From: Sulfurimonas hydrogeniphila
GTDB taxonomy: Bacteria > Campylobacterota > Campylobacteria > Campylobacterales > Sulfurimonadaceae
Assembly (NCBI RefSeq): GCF_009068765.1
Contig: NZ_CP035534.1
Coordinates: 992,001-1,056,000, forward strand
Reading direction: 5' to 3'
Length of the DNA: 64,000 nucleotides
Below, one piece after another: positions 37,113 through 45,964 of this stretch. The position numbers and the translations under genes were made by a program. Every line of letters starts with the position of its first letter. The first letter of the stretch is position 1. The notes under the pieces were generated by a model. It made no database searches, was not told where the DNA came from, and worked only from the letters and a program-made list of their open reading frames with translations.

Positions 37113-38095
37113 CATATGAGGAAGCTTTAGTCAAATTTACTTCACTTTTTCAACATGAAATGAGTGATGCACAGATGCGTGAGTTTTTACTCAGTATACG
37201 ACTTGATGCAAGTACTCCTGTGGAAGTGATTGCCGCTGCTGCACAGGTTATGCGCAGTTTTGCCGTTGCTTTGCCTGTTTCTGATGAACTCAGAGAAAAT
37301 GCGCTTGATATTGTCGGAACAGGCGGTGACAAAATAGGCAGTTTCAACATCTCCTCAACAGTAGCGCTGCTTGCTGCTTCTTGCGGTGCAACCGTTGCAA
37401 AGCACGGAAGTCGTTCTATCACTTCAAAAAGCGGCAGTGCCGATATGTTTGAAGCACTGGGTGTTCGGCTTGACTTGAGTATTGAGCAGAGTGCAAAACT
37501 TCTTGAAGAGACAGGTTTTACTTTTATGTTTGCACAAAATCATCATCCGGCCATGAAATTCATCGTACCGGTACGTAAAAGCATCCCTGATAAAACCATA
37601 TTTAACATACTCGGACCTTTGACAAACCCTGCCGGTGTGAAAAAATCAATGCTGGGTGTATTTGACAAAGCTTTTGTACCAAAAATGGCAGAAGCACTTC
37701 AGATAAACGGAGCTACATCGGCTTTGGTTGTCAGCTCAAACGAAGGAATGGACGAAATAAGCATCAGTGATGTGACCTATGCGGCTTTACTGCAAGACGG
37801 CAAGACACGAGAGTTTATTATTGATCCGCAGGAGTATGGTATTAAAAAAGCACCGCTAGAAGCCATAATGGGTGGCGATGCACTCAAAAATGCAAATATT
37901 TTACGAGCTGTTTTTGATGAAAAAGCAACAGATGCCCAGCGTGATATAGTGCTTATAAATACTGCAGCATCGTTGATGGTAGGAGATTTGGCCCGAGATA
38001 TACAAGATGGACTGGAAATGGCAAGAGAAGCCCTTGCAAAAGCAAGACCGAAAGTAAAATTAAAACAAATCATAGAAACATCAAACAAGTTATGA
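37109..38095 (+). CDS. trpD: Anthranilate phosphoribosyltransferase
   Basis: 328 residues. It joins anthranilate with PRPP in tryptophan synthesis. The phosphate-binding GTGGDKIGSFNISS is near residue 70, followed by KHGSRSITSKSGSAD, the ILGPLTNPAGVKKSMLGVFD segment and the DEISISD motif that binds magnesium. No other trp gene is near; the gene is embedded in a housekeeping operon with four-base overlaps on both sides. Confidence 0.94.
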   Translation: MTYEEALVKFTSLFQHEMSDAQMREFLLSIRLDASTPVEVIAAAAQVMRSFAVALPVSDELRENALDIVGTGGDKIGSFNISSTVALLAASCGATVAKHGSRSITSKSGSADMFEALGVRLDLSIEQSAKLLEETGFTFMFAQNHHPAMKFIVPVRKSIPDKTIFNILGPLTNPAGVKKSMLGVFDKAFVPKMAEALQINGATSALVVSSNEGMDEISISDVTYAALLQDGKTREFIIDPQEYGIKKAPLEAIMGGDALKNANILRAVFDEKATDAQRDIVLINTAASLMVGDLARDIQDGLEMAREALAKARPKVKLKQIIETSNKL

Positions 38096-38508
38096 AAAAA
38101 ACATATACATATAGACTGGAAGAGTTAGACTCTTTGGCAGACAGAATTATGAGTCAACTACAAGAAGGTGTTATTATTTTAAAAGGCGATTTGGCTGCAG
38201 GCAAAACGACTTTGGTAAAAAATATAGCAAAAAAACTCGGATTGAGTGAAGATGTGACATCGCCTACTTTTTCACTGCAGCAATGTTATGGGGAAAAACT
38301 ATTTCATTATGATATTTACAATCACGGGCTTGATCATTTTATCTCTTTGGGAATGCTTGAAGAGTTGGAAAAACCGGGTCTGCATTTTATAGAGTGGGGA
38401 AGTGATGAATTGGTGGATATTTTAGTCTCTGCCGGCATTGAAACAGTGACAATAGAGATAGAAAAAATTTCAGATGATGCAAGAGAGTATACAATATGCA
38501 CACATTAA
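38092..38508 (+). CDS. tsaE: tRNA threonylcarbamoyladenosine synthesis ATPase TsaE
   Basis: 138 residues. TsaE is the small ATPase of the t6A37 machinery with TsaB and TsaD. The Walker A motif is [21 protein letters not shown] near residue 30, then [17 protein letters not shown] and FIEWG, all usual for the family. It overlaps trpD by four and lptB by 13 bases. Confidence 0.94.
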   Translation: MKKTYTYRLEELDSLADRIMSQLQEGVIILKGDLAAGKTTLVKNIAKKLGLSEDVTSPTFSLQQCYGEKLFHYDIYNHGLDHFISLGMLEELEKPGLHFIEWGSDELVDILVSAGIETVTIEIEKISDDAREYTICTH

Positions 38509-39218
38509 AAGCAACAGACTTAAAAAAGAAAATTAAAGATTTGGAAATAGTAAAAAGTATAAGTCTTGAAGTCAACAGCGGTGAGGTTGTAGGACTGCTT
38601 GGACCGAACGGAGCAGGAAAGACAACCACTTTTTATATGATTTGCGGTTTGGTAGAAGCAACAGAGGGGAAAGTCTATTTTGACGGAGAAGATCTTATCG
38701 GGATGCCCTTACATGAAAGAGCACTCAAAGGTATAGGTTATTTACCGCAGGAAGCTTCGATTTTTAAAGATTTGAGTGTTGAAGACAATTTAATGATAGC
38801 GGCTGAAGTCGGTATAAAAGGTAAAGCAGAACAAGAAGCACGCATTGTGGAACTGCTTGATATGTTCAATATTGAGCCTATACGATACAGAAAGGGAATC
38901 AGTCTCAGCGGCGGGGAACGTCGCCGTGTTGAAATTGCCCGTGCGCTTGTAAACAAACCAAAGTTTTTGTTGCTGGATGAACCTTTTGCCGGAGTTGATC
39001 CTATTGCCGTTATGGATATACAAAAAGTGATACATCAGCTTGTATCATATGACATAGGTGTATTGATAACAGACCATAATGTACGTGAAACACTGGATGT
39101 TTGTGACAGAGTCTATGTTATAAAATCGGGAGAGCTTCTTGCGCAGGGAACCAGTGATGAAATCGGACAAAATGAAGATGTCCGTACACATTACCTCGGT
39201 GAAAGCTTCAAACTTTAG
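38496..39218 (+). CDS. lptB: Lipopolysaccharide export ABC ATPase LptB
   Basis: 240 residues. It powers LPS extraction from the inner membrane with LptF and LptG. Walker [10 protein letters not shown] near residue 36, Q-loop YLPQEASIF, signature [16 protein letters not shown], Walker [14 protein letters not shown] and H-loop ITDHN are all present. It overlaps tsaE, and rpoN follows after 14 bases, the common lptB-rpoN order. Confidence 0.96.
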   Translation: MHTLKATDLKKKIKDLEIVKSISLEVNSGEVVGLLGPNGAGKTTTFYMICGLVEATEGKVYFDGEDLIGMPLHERALKGIGYLPQEASIFKDLSVEDNLMIAAEVGIKGKAEQEARIVELLDMFNIEPIRYRKGISLSGGERRRVEIARALVNKPKFLLLDEPFAGVDPIAVMDIQKVIHQLVSYDIGVLITDHNVRETLDVCDRVYVIKSGELLAQGTSDEIGQNEDVRTHYLGESFKL

Positions 39219-39232
39219 GAATTCATGAAAAT

Positions 39233-40504
39233 ATGGGAGCATTAAGACAAACACAGGGAGTTGAAACAAAACACAAGCTCTCAAATACCCTGCGTAACTG
39301 GCTTCCCATATTGCATTCAAGTCTTTCTGATTTGGGTGAAGCTATGACTCCTTTTGTCGAAGCCAATCCTGTTATAGAAGTGAAATCAGGCTTTGAAGAA
39401 GATTTTGAAAAAAAGATTCCAAGAAAAATAATTTCCCGCGGAGTGAGCAATTCCAGAACAGAGCAGATAGAAGCGCTGACTATTCAAAGTCGAACACTTT
39501 ATGATGTTTTAGATGAGCAAATAGGTGCGCCGCTGTTTCCTACACCTGTTTCACAAAAAGTAGCTTTGTTTGTCATCGAAAATTTGGACGAATATGGCTA
39601 TTACGACGGTAACACAGAAGAATTTTGCCAAAAAAACAGTATAGACAGAGAAACTTTTGAAAAGATTCGTCTGCGCTTTTTACATGTAGAACCCGTAGGC
39701 ATAGGTGCTAAAGATTTGGCTGAGTCATTTTTGTTTCAACTAGACAACAGTGAAATCAGTGACCAGGCATATAGTCTGGCCGTAAAAATCATTAATGACA
39801 TGCAAAATATTCATGCCTACTCCAAAGAAGAGTCTTTTAACGAGGTTATGCATGTATTGTCAACATTCAAAAATCCGCCAAATATCGAATATCAGGAAGA
39901 TTCCGCGCAGATCATTCCTGATTTGATGATATATTTTAATGATGAACAGCAGATAGAAGTCAAACTCAATGATGCCTACTATCCTGTGATAAACATAGAC
40001 ACCTCTTATGGCGTTGAGCATGAATTTGTAAGACAAAAAATCAAAGAGGCAAAAAGTTTGGTGGATGCGCTTGATATGAGAAAAGCAACACTTTACAAAG
40101 TAGGTTTGATGATCGTCGAATACCAGTATGATTTTTTTACAGGCGGACAAATCATGCCATTGACACTCAAAACTCTGGCTGATGAATTTGGACACAATCC
40201 CTCAACTATTTCGCGAGCCATTGCAAACAAATATATAGCATGTGACAGAGGTGTTTTGGCTATGAAAGAGTTTTTTACAACCGCCATTGATGAAGATGTC
40301 AGTAATGCTGCCATCAAAGAGTTTCTCATTGAACTTATTAAGAATGAAAACCATGAAAAGCCTTTGAGTGACATGAAGCTTTTAGCCCTGATAGAAGAAA
40401 AATTCAAAGTAAAAATGGTCAGACGTACGATAGCAAAATACAGAAAACAGCTCAATATCGCAGGTTCAAGTGAGAGAAAGAAACTCTACAAACTGGGTAT
40501 TTGA
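39233..40504 (+). CDS. rpoN: RNA polymerase sigma-54 factor
   Basis: 423 residues. Region I at the start is a glutamine- and leucine-rich segment (KHKLSNTLRNWLPILHSSLS) that contacts activators; the acidic region follows, and then the core-binding part. The DNA-binding part includes FGHNPSTISRAIANKYIACD and the RpoN box RRTIAKYRKQL near residue 403. In this phylum sigma-54 runs middle flagellar genes. A terminator follows at 40506. Confidence 0.96.
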   Translation: MGALRQTQGVETKHKLSNTLRNWLPILHSSLSDLGEAMTPFVEANPVIEVKSGFEEDFEKKIPRKIISRGVSNSRTEQIEALTIQSRTLYDVLDEQIGAPLFPTPVSQKVALFVIENLDEYGYYDGNTEEFCQKNSIDRETFEKIRLRFLHVEPVGIGAKDLAESFLFQLDNSEISDQAYSLAVKIINDMQNIHAYSKEESFNEVMHVLSTFKNPPNIEYQEDSAQIIPDLMIYFNDEQQIEVKLNDAYYPVINIDTSYGVEHEFVRQKIKEAKSLVDALDMRKATLYKVGLMIVEYQYDFFTGGQIMPLTLKTLADEFGHNPSTISRAIANKYIACDRGVLAMKEFFTTAIDEDVSNAAIKEFLIELIKNENHEKPLSDMKLLALIEEKFKVKMVRRTIAKYRKQLNIAGSSERKKLYKLGI

Positions 40505-40505
40505 T

Positions 40506-40535
40506 ATATCTCAAAAAAAGAGATATTATTACTCT
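40506..40535. terminator. Stem-loop between rpoN and the small reverse gene
   Basis: ATATCTC (40506-40512) and GAGATAT (40520-40526) form a 7-bp stem with a loop of seven A. The forward side continues TATTACTCTTTTT, and the loop gives an A-rich/T-rich pair, so it may act for both converging genes. Confidence 0.6.
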
Positions 40536-40762
40536 TTTTCCAAGAAAAGTCTGTACCCGTTTGTTTCATGGGAAGGAACAACTTCTATTAATCTCCATCC
40601 TTCTTTATACAAGGCAGACAGTGTTGTCTTGGAGTTTTGAATCTGTGAAATCACATCCGGGTTTTTATCTTCTTTGCTTGCCTGCTGTTTAATATCTGAT
40701 ATCTGAATTATTTCAGAATCCTCGTTGTATAAAACTGCGCAAAAATATATTCGAATTTCCAT
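40529..40762 (-). CDS. Small uncharacterised protein (DUF4177-like)
   Basis: 77 residues. It starts with beta-strand-like MEIRIYFCAVLYN and ends with LSALYKEGWRLIEVVPSH and GYRLFLEK, the pattern of DUF4177-type proteins (GW...V). A good AGAGAGG ribosome site lies seven bases before the ATG and a TTTGCTATAAT promoter is just upstream, so it is a real gene. Function unknown. The ISAs1 element is inserted about 40 bases upstream of its -10 box. Confidence 0.75.
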   Translation of the reverse strand: MEIRIYFCAVLYNEDSEIIQISDIKQQASKEDKNPDVISQIQNSKTTLSALYKEGWRLIEVVPSHETNGYRLFLEKE

Positions 40763-40795
40763 GGTATTAAACCTCTCTTCTTTTTAGATGAAAAT

Positions 40796-40801
40796 ATTAT
40801 A
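40796..40801 (-). promoter_or_regulatory. Extended -10 promoter of the small DUF4177-like gene
   Basis: TTTTGCTATAAT on the reverse strand, with TATAAT at 40796-40801. The insertion sequence begins at 40841, beyond the likely -35 position, so the promoter core is not broken. Confidence 0.55.
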
Positions 40802-40840
40802 GCAAAATTTTACGGATCTGCGTTGAAAAAAAGATTTTGG

Positions 40841-40862
40841 CCACGGTAATTCAAGTTTAATA
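40841..40862 (+). repeat. Left terminal inverted repeat of the ISAs1-type element
   Basis: 22 bases, exact reverse complement of 42028-42049. The direct flank ATTTTGG is at 40834-40840. Confidence 0.92.
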
Positions 40863-40920
40863 ACCAGTTAAATAAACTAGAACAAAATTTGCTTACTCCT
40901 ATAAAAATTAGGAGGAGCAG

Positions 40921-42026
40921 ATGCAAGTATTATTGGAAGAGTTTAGACAACTACCAGATTATAGAAAAAATAAAGTGCGATACACACATCCAGGAGAGAT
41001 ATTATTTTTATCACTTTTGGCTCTCCTTTCAGGTGCCGGGAGCTATGAAGATATTGCAACATGGATGAAAGAGAGAAAAAGAGAACTCTCTAAATTTTTG
41101 GGTCGTGCTTTTAAAGCTCCGGCATATACAACAATAAGAAATACATTTTTGGGAATTGATACACAAGCAGTAGAGAAGATGCAACAAAAATGGATTCATC
41201 AACTTTCAAATACTCCAAAAGATTCACAAACATTGACAATAGTTGCAACAGATGGGAAAACCATGAGAGGTTCTGCAAATAAAGAGATGAGTGAGAAAGC
41301 CAGACATATAGTTTCGCTCTTTCTAACAGAATCTAAACTTACATTGGCACAAGCCCAGGTACAAGAGAAAACAAACGAGATTCCCGCACTTGTTGAACTA
41401 TTAGATGCTTTAAACCTCACAAATTGTGTGATTACCATGGATGCTATGCATACTCAAAAAAAACATTGAATAAAATAGTAAAGTGTGGACATGATTATAT
41501 TGCACAGGTAAAATCGAATCAGAAAGAGCTTTTAAAATGGGTAATATTCAATACCTCTCTTGAAGATGCTAAGCCAATAGATACTTATGCCCATTATGAG
41601 CATAACACTCATGGGAGATATGAAGAGAGGGTTTGTGAAGTCTATGATGACCTCTATCAAATCAAAAAGAGTTGGTTATCTGTAAAAAGGGTTGTAAAGA
41701 TTACAGCAACAACACTATCGTATGGAAAACATACGACAGAGTATCATTACTATATTTCAAGTCTTGATGTAGATGCAAAAACTTTTGCACATATTATCAG
41801 GAGCCATTGGAAAATTGAGAACTCTTTACACTATGTAAAAGATGTCAGTTTCGATGAGGATAGCTCAAGAGTTCGCACAGGTCAAGCACCTTTAATCTCT
41901 ACAATGTTAAGAAGTCTTGCCATAAATATCATGAATATTAACAAAATCTCCAATATTAAAAAAGCCAGAAAGGTTTTTGGATGGAGTCCTCATAAGCTTT
42001 TCAGTCTTAGTAGTAGACTTGGGTGA
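40921..42026 (+). CDS. ISAs1-family transposase, in two frames joined by a -1 shift
   Basis: Joined length about 369 residues, the size of a complete ISAs1 transposase. The first frame runs to a TGA at 41467-41469 and the second (-1) from there to 42026. The DDE residues are all present: ATDGKTMRG, ITMDAMHTQ and the glutamate in SHWKIENSLHYVKDV. The break is in eight A (41456-41463). The zero frame reads CAA AAA AAA CAT TGA, so an A AAA AAA heptamer is in slippery phase. ISAs1 genes are normally one frame, so loss of one A (or a sequencing error) is as likely as programmed shifting. GGAGGAG precedes the ATG. Confidence 0.88.
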
Positions 42027-42027
42027 G

Positions 42028-42049
42028 TATTAAACTTGAATTACCGTGG
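42028..42049 (-). repeat. Right terminal inverted repeat of the ISAs1-type element
   Basis: 22 bases, exact reverse complement of the left end; the duplicated target ATTTTGG follows at 42050-42056. Confidence 0.92.
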
Positions 42050-42122
42050 ATTTTGGCTCTCTTGTGACCATTTTGTAATATAAAATGATTATACTTGCAC
42101 AGAGAGATAACAAAGGTTGTAT

Positions 42123-42416
42123 TTGAAAATGCACGAAACTACTACTGTTGCTGTACGGTCTATATTTATTTCGGATATACATCTGGGAACACGTTTTTCA
42201 AAAGCAGAGGCTTTATTGAATTATGGAGCTGTTTTGGCGCAACACGCAAAACACAATAACTATGATGGTGTAATTTGCGGTCATATACACAAAGCGGAGA
42301 TGCGTTATATAGAAGGCATCAGGTATTTAAATTGCGGTGACTGGGTTGAGAGCTGTACTGCGATTGTAGAAACATTGGAGGGTGAATGGAAAATTGTCAG
42401 TTTCCGCGAGAAATAA
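42123..42416 (+). pseudogene. LpxH-like metallophosphoesterase with a large internal deletion
   Basis: 97 codons from a TTG six bases after AAAGG; an ATG at 42129 is the other choice. The first part VRSIFISDIHLGTRFSKAEALLN is the normal start of LpxH-like UDP-diacylglucosamine diphosphatases, with the first metal motif DxH. It then jumps in frame to the normal C-terminal part, DGVICGHIHKAEMRYIEGI and LNCGDWVESCTA. About 160-170 residues that should lie between, including GD..D and GNHD, are absent. The remnant cannot bind both metals. The frame is still open and overlaps the patatin gene by 31 bases. Loss of this gene implies another LpxH elsewhere. Confidence 0.8.
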
Positions 42417-43159
42417 CTCTTTGTTTGTCCGGAGGTGCAGGTCGCGGAGCATACCATTTGGGCATAGTTTCCGTACTGCAGGAGAACGGTGTCAAGATTA
42501 AAGCTGTCAGCGGTACAAGCGCAGGTGCTCTGATCGGAGCATCCCTTGCCTGCGGCAAGAGTGCCGCATACATTTTTGAGGTGATACAATCAAAAGAGTT
42601 CCGCTCTGTTTTTAAGATCTCTTTGGGTAACGGCTATCTTTTTAAACTTGATCATAATGTGGCAGTTGTTGACAAACTTATAGACAAAGAAAGTTTTGAA
42701 ACACTTGAGATACCGTTACATGTAACGGCATGTGATGTAGAAAAGGAGCAAGCGATTTATTATGACAGTGGCAAAATTCTTAAAGAAGCAGTTTTGGCAT
42801 CCTGCTCTATTGCACCCTTGTTCGCTCCGGTGTATGTCAACAAAACACTTGTCGTAGACGGCGGGCTTGTAGACAATTTCCCGGTTGAGAGGCTGCAGCA
42901 GTACAATTATCCTATCATCGGAATAAATCTTTTTCCAAAATATAAAAAAGTGCCAAAAACCATACTGGGGTGGATTAAAAAGAATATACATACAGCATGG
43001 CAGTCAAAATATGTCAGCAAAAAAGAGCTTTGTTACATGTATCTGTGTAATGAAAAACTGTTGGATATCAAAGTTTTTTCATTTCGGGATATTGGCAAAG
43101 CTTATGCAATGGGAAGAGAAGAGATGCAAAAAATTATAAAAGAGAGTAACAAAGTATGA
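42386..43159 (+). CDS. Patatin-like phospholipase / RssA-type protein
   Basis: 257 residues. It has the oxyanion-hole motif SGGAGRGAYHLG near residue 15, the nucleophile elbow GTSAG (serine near residue 44) and the catalytic DGG motif VVDGGLVDNFP near 152, so the Ser-Asp dyad is complete. Patatin-type enzymes cleave fatty acyl esters of phospholipids. GAGGG lies three bases before the ATG, and the gene is coupled to the truncated LpxH-like gene before it and the esterase after it (four-base overlap). Confidence 0.9.
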   Translation: MENCQFPREITLCLSGGAGRGAYHLGIVSVLQENGVKIKAVSGTSAGALIGASLACGKSAAYIFEVIQSKEFRSVFKISLGNGYLFKLDHNVAVVDKLIDKESFETLEIPLHVTACDVEKEQAIYYDSGKILKEAVLASCSIAPLFAPVYVNKTLVVDGGLVDNFPVERLQQYNYPIIGINLFPKYKKVPKTILGWIKKNIHTAWQSKYVSKKELCYMYLCNEKLLDIKVFSFRDIGKAYAMGREEMQKIIKESNKV

Positions 43160-43707
43160 TTATTTATATACACGGTTTTGCAAGCAGCGGAGAAGGGTAT
43201 AAAGCAAAACTTTTTAGAGAATATTTTATAAACAAAAATGAAAAATTTATGGCGCCATCATTGTCATATATCCCTGAATTGGCTATACAGACACTGGAAG
43301 AAATTATAAAAAATTCACAAGAAAAAGTCAGTCTGATGGGTTCGTCTTTGGGAGGGTACTATGCAACATATCTTGCACATAAATATAATCTTAAAGCAGT
43401 ACTGATAAATCCTTCAACCTATCCGTATAGTACACTGCAAAAAACACTTGGTTTTATGCAGAGTTTTTATGACGGCAGCTGTTTTGAATGGAGAGAATCC
43501 CATCTGCAAATGCTTAAAAAGTATGAAGTACAAGAACCAAAACAGGAGAACTTTATGCTTTTGCTCCAAAAAGGAGATGAAACACTCAACTACAAAGAAG
43601 CGGCAGATAAGTTTGATAAAGCAACACTGATGATAGAAGAGGGCGGAAGCCACAGTTTTGACAATATTGAACGCTATTTTGAAAAAACGGAAACGTTTTT
43701 ACGATAA
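43156..43707 (+). CDS. YqiA-type small alpha/beta-hydrolase
   Basis: 183 residues. Family features are the start MIIYIHGFASSGEGYKAKLF, the nucleophile motif MGSSLGGYYATYLA (serine near residue 65), the INPSTYP segment and the catalytic histidine in EGGSHSFDN near the end. YqiA-like proteins are small esterases of unknown natural substrate. It overlaps the patatin gene by four bases. Confidence 0.85.
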   Translation: MIIYIHGFASSGEGYKAKLFREYFINKNEKFMAPSLSYIPELAIQTLEEIIKNSQEKVSLMGSSLGGYYATYLAHKYNLKAVLINPSTYPYSTLQKTLGFMQSFYDGSCFEWRESHLQMLKKYEVQEPKQENFMLLLQKGDETLNYKEAADKFDKATLMIEEGGSHSFDNIERYFEKTETFLR

Positions 43708-43750
43708 AAGAGCAACAGTGTCAAAGAGGGCAAAAAGTCAATACATTTTT

Positions 43751-43760
43751 TTGCTATAAT
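43751..43760 (+). promoter_or_regulatory. Extended -10 promoter of the type II secretion operon
   Basis: TTTGCTATAAT with TATAAT at 43755-43760, after a T-run, 30 bases before the gspG ATG, and AAGG before the start. It is the only good promoter seen for the following 10 kb. Confidence 0.6.
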
Positions 43761-43790
43761 AAATAATTAAAAAGAACAAGGTAATAAAGC

Positions 43791-44222
43791 ATGAAAAACA
43801 GATCAAAGAGTGGTTTTACGCTCATAGAATTAATGATAGTTATTGTCATCCTGGGACTTTTGGCAGCCATGATAATGCCAAGTCTTACTGGAAAAGGCGA
43901 AGAAGCAAAAAGAAAACTGGTGTGTGTACAAATGAAGAGTATTTACAATGGTGCCCTTGATATGTTTAAAATTGACAACAGCAGGTATCCTACTACAGAT
44001 GAAGGGCTTGAAGCCCTTGTAAAAAACCCGGATCCGCAAAAATATCCCAACTACTCACCGAGTGGGTATTTTAAAGACAATGAGATTCCAAAAGACTCAT
44101 GGGGGAGAAATTTTATCTATATGAACAATGACGGCAAAGTGGAACTGGTCTCTCTTGGTGCAGATGCAAAAGAGGGCGGAACAAAAGAAGCTGCAGACAT
44201 AAAACTCAGTCAGTGTAAATAA
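43791..44222 (+). CDS. gspG: Type II secretion major pseudopilin GspG
   Basis: 143 residues. The prepilin leader ends KSG before the cleaved FTLIELMIVIVILGLLAAMI, with the +5 glutamate. The C-terminal part has the family's RYPTTDEGLEALV and PKDSWGRNFIY segments. GspG forms the pseudopilus shaft. Promoter and ribosome site are upstream; it is first in the operon. Confidence 0.95.
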   Translation: MKNRSKSGFTLIELMIVIVILGLLAAMIMPSLTGKGEEAKRKLVCVQMKSIYNGALDMFKIDNSRYPTTDEGLEALVKNPDPQKYPNYSPSGYFKDNEIPKDSWGRNFIYMNNDGKVELVSLGADAKEGGTKEAADIKLSQCK

Positions 44223-44234
44223 GAGATACTGTTT

Positions 44235-44753
44235 TTGAAAAAAGCTTTTACTCTCATTGAACTTATGATAGTCATAGTGATAATGGGAGTTGTTTATACT
44301 TTGGTCATAGGCAGTTTTAAAAAGCTCAGTGAAAAAAGTACAAATTTGTCACTTAAAAATTTAAAAGAGTTTTTACAATCTTATCCGCATAAAGAGAGTG
44401 CAAAGTTTGTTTGTTTGGATAAGTGCAAGAATTGTTTTGTACTGATAGATGGAAAAAAGCAGGATATAAAGATAAAAAATTTCCTTGATGAGAGTGTACA
44501 AGTTTATCGCTATGACTTTGATCTTGGTGCGATGCAAAAAGAGAATACAGGCTATTTTAATCAGGATAATATTGAAGAAAATGTCTGCTTTTCATATGAA
44601 GTGGATGGTGACGGAGTCGGTGATCAGGTACTGGTAGAGTATAAAAACAATGTATATGATTTTACACCCTATTTTGAACCTCCGCAAGTGTACAGCAGTG
44701 TAGAAGAAGCAGTAAATGCAAAACAAGATTTAATGACAAAGATAATACAATGA
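44235..44753 (+). CDS. Pseudopilin-like protein, in the place of GspH
   Basis: 172 residues from a TTG at 44235. The N-terminus MKKAFTLIELMIVIVIMGVV is a type IV pilin-like signal with alanine, not glycine, before the cleavage site. The rest has CLDKCKNC and a Asp-rich stretch near DGDGVGDQ. It overlaps gspF by four bases. By position and leader it is a minor pseudopilin, probably the GspH equivalent; sequence outside the leader does not prove this. Confidence 0.8.
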   Translation: MKKAFTLIELMIVIVIMGVVYTLVIGSFKKLSEKSTNLSLKNLKEFLQSYPHKESAKFVCLDKCKNCFVLIDGKKQDIKIKNFLDESVQVYRYDFDLGAMQKENTGYFNQDNIEENVCFSYEVDGDGVGDQVLVEYKNNVYDFTPYFEPPQVYSSVEEAVNAKQDLMTKIIQ

Positions 44754-45964
44754 TATTTAAGTACAGCGGAATTGACGAGTTTGGTAAAAAAGTATCTGAC
44801 AAGATTGAAGCTTCTGATTTGGCAGAGGCCAAGAGTAAGATTAAAGCCAAAAAGATTATTTATCAAAAAATCAGTGAAGAAGCCCCGTCATTTTTTGACT
44901 CCCTACATTTTTCAAGAAAATACCGAATAAGTACAAAAGAGTTGTCCGGACTTTCCCGTGAACTTGCCATGTATATCCGTTCCGGTATCAGTATAGTGTC
45001 TGCACTGAAAATTGTGCAGACACATTATGAAAACAACAAAAAGATGAAACTCTTTTTATCTACAGTGAGTACACATCTGAATGAGGGAAAAGATTTTTAC
45101 TCAGCACTTGAAGCGCAAAAGGTAGTGGTGCTTCCGGAATTTTTCAAGTACTCGATAAAAGTCAGTGAAAACGGGGGTGTTTTGGATGAAGTGCTTTTGG
45201 AACTTTCAAAATTTTTAAAAGAACAGGAACGCATTAAAAAAGAGATAAAAAGTGCTTTTGCCTACCCTTCTTTTATGATAATTGTCTCTTTGCTTATGAT
45301 TGCTTTTATGCTGACCTTTGTGGTGCCGCAGATTACAGGAATATTTGTCAATATGCATCAGGAACTGCCTACACCTACAAAAGTAGTCATTGCAGCAGGA
45401 ACATTTTTTCAAAATAATTTTAAAATCATTTTGGCATCACTGTTTGCCGGTATTGTCATATTTATATTTGCACGCAAGAAAAGCCGCTCTTTTGCGTACG
45501 GGGTCGATAAACTGCTGTTAAAACTTCCGTATTTTGGAGAGATTATACAAAAAAGTGAGTTGGCACGCTTCTCTTATATGGCATCTTTGCTGGTCCGCTC
45601 GGGTGTCCCTTTTGTGCGTACTATAAATCTCGGGACAAATATTTTAAACAATCTTGTGCTCAAAGAGCTGTTTACAACTGCTTCAAAGAAAGTGGTAGAA
45701 GGAAAACTGCTTTCGAATGCACTCAATGAATCAGATATAAAGATTGATTATGCTTTTATCCAGTCTATAGCTTTGGGAGAAGAGACGTCAGAACTTGAAA
45801 CAATTTTGCATAATGTTTCAGAACTCTATTTTGAAGAGAATCGTGACAAGATTTCTCTGCTGTTAACTTTGCTTGAACCTGCTCTTATGCTCTTTGTCGG
45901 TGGATCTATCGGATTTATAGTTTCTGCTATGTTGTTGCCAATTTTTTCTATGAGTATTCAGTAA
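44750..45964 (+). CDS. gspF: Type II secretion inner-membrane platform protein GspF
   Basis: 404 residues. It has two T2SSF domains, each ending in hydrophobic segments (about 165-190, 215-235 and 370-395), including KELSGLSRELAMYIRSGI at about residue 63 and SELARFSYMASLLVRSGVPF at about 268. The N-terminal domain YSGIDEFGKKVSDKIEA is usual. It anchors the assembly ATPase GspE. The stop is directly followed by the next ATG. Confidence 0.94.
   Translation: MIFKYSGIDEFGKKVSDKIEASDLAEAKSKIKAKKIIYQKISEEAPSFFDSLHFSRKYRISTKELSGLSRELAMYIRSGISIVSALKIVQTHYENNKKMKLFLSTVSTHLNEGKDFYSALEAQKVVVLPEFFKYSIKVSENGGVLDEVLLELSKFLKEQERIKKEIKSAFAYPSFMIIVSLLMIAFMLTFVVPQITGIFVNMHQELPTPTKVVIAAGTFFQNNFKIILASLFAGIVIFIFARKKSRSFAYGVDKLLLKLPYFGEIIQKSELARFSYMASLLVRSGVPFVRTINLGTNILNNLVLKELFTTASKKVVEGKLLSNALNESDIKIDYAFIQSIALGEETSELETILHNVSELYFEENRDKISLLLTLLEPALMLFVGGSIGFIVSAMLLPIFSMSIQ

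Larger units (their letters stand above)
40841..42049 (+). mobile_element. ISAs1-family insertion sequence, 1209 bp
   Basis: Both ends are perfect 22-bp inverted repeats (40841-40862 and 42028-42049) beginning CCACGGTAATTC. A direct repeat ATTTTGG flanks the element at 40834-40840 and 42050-42056; counting a shared G at one side gives GATTTTGG (8 bases), close to the target duplications of this family. The perfect ends and duplication point to a recent insertion. One transposase gene fills the inside, broken by a frameshift at a run of eight A. Confidence 0.93.
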
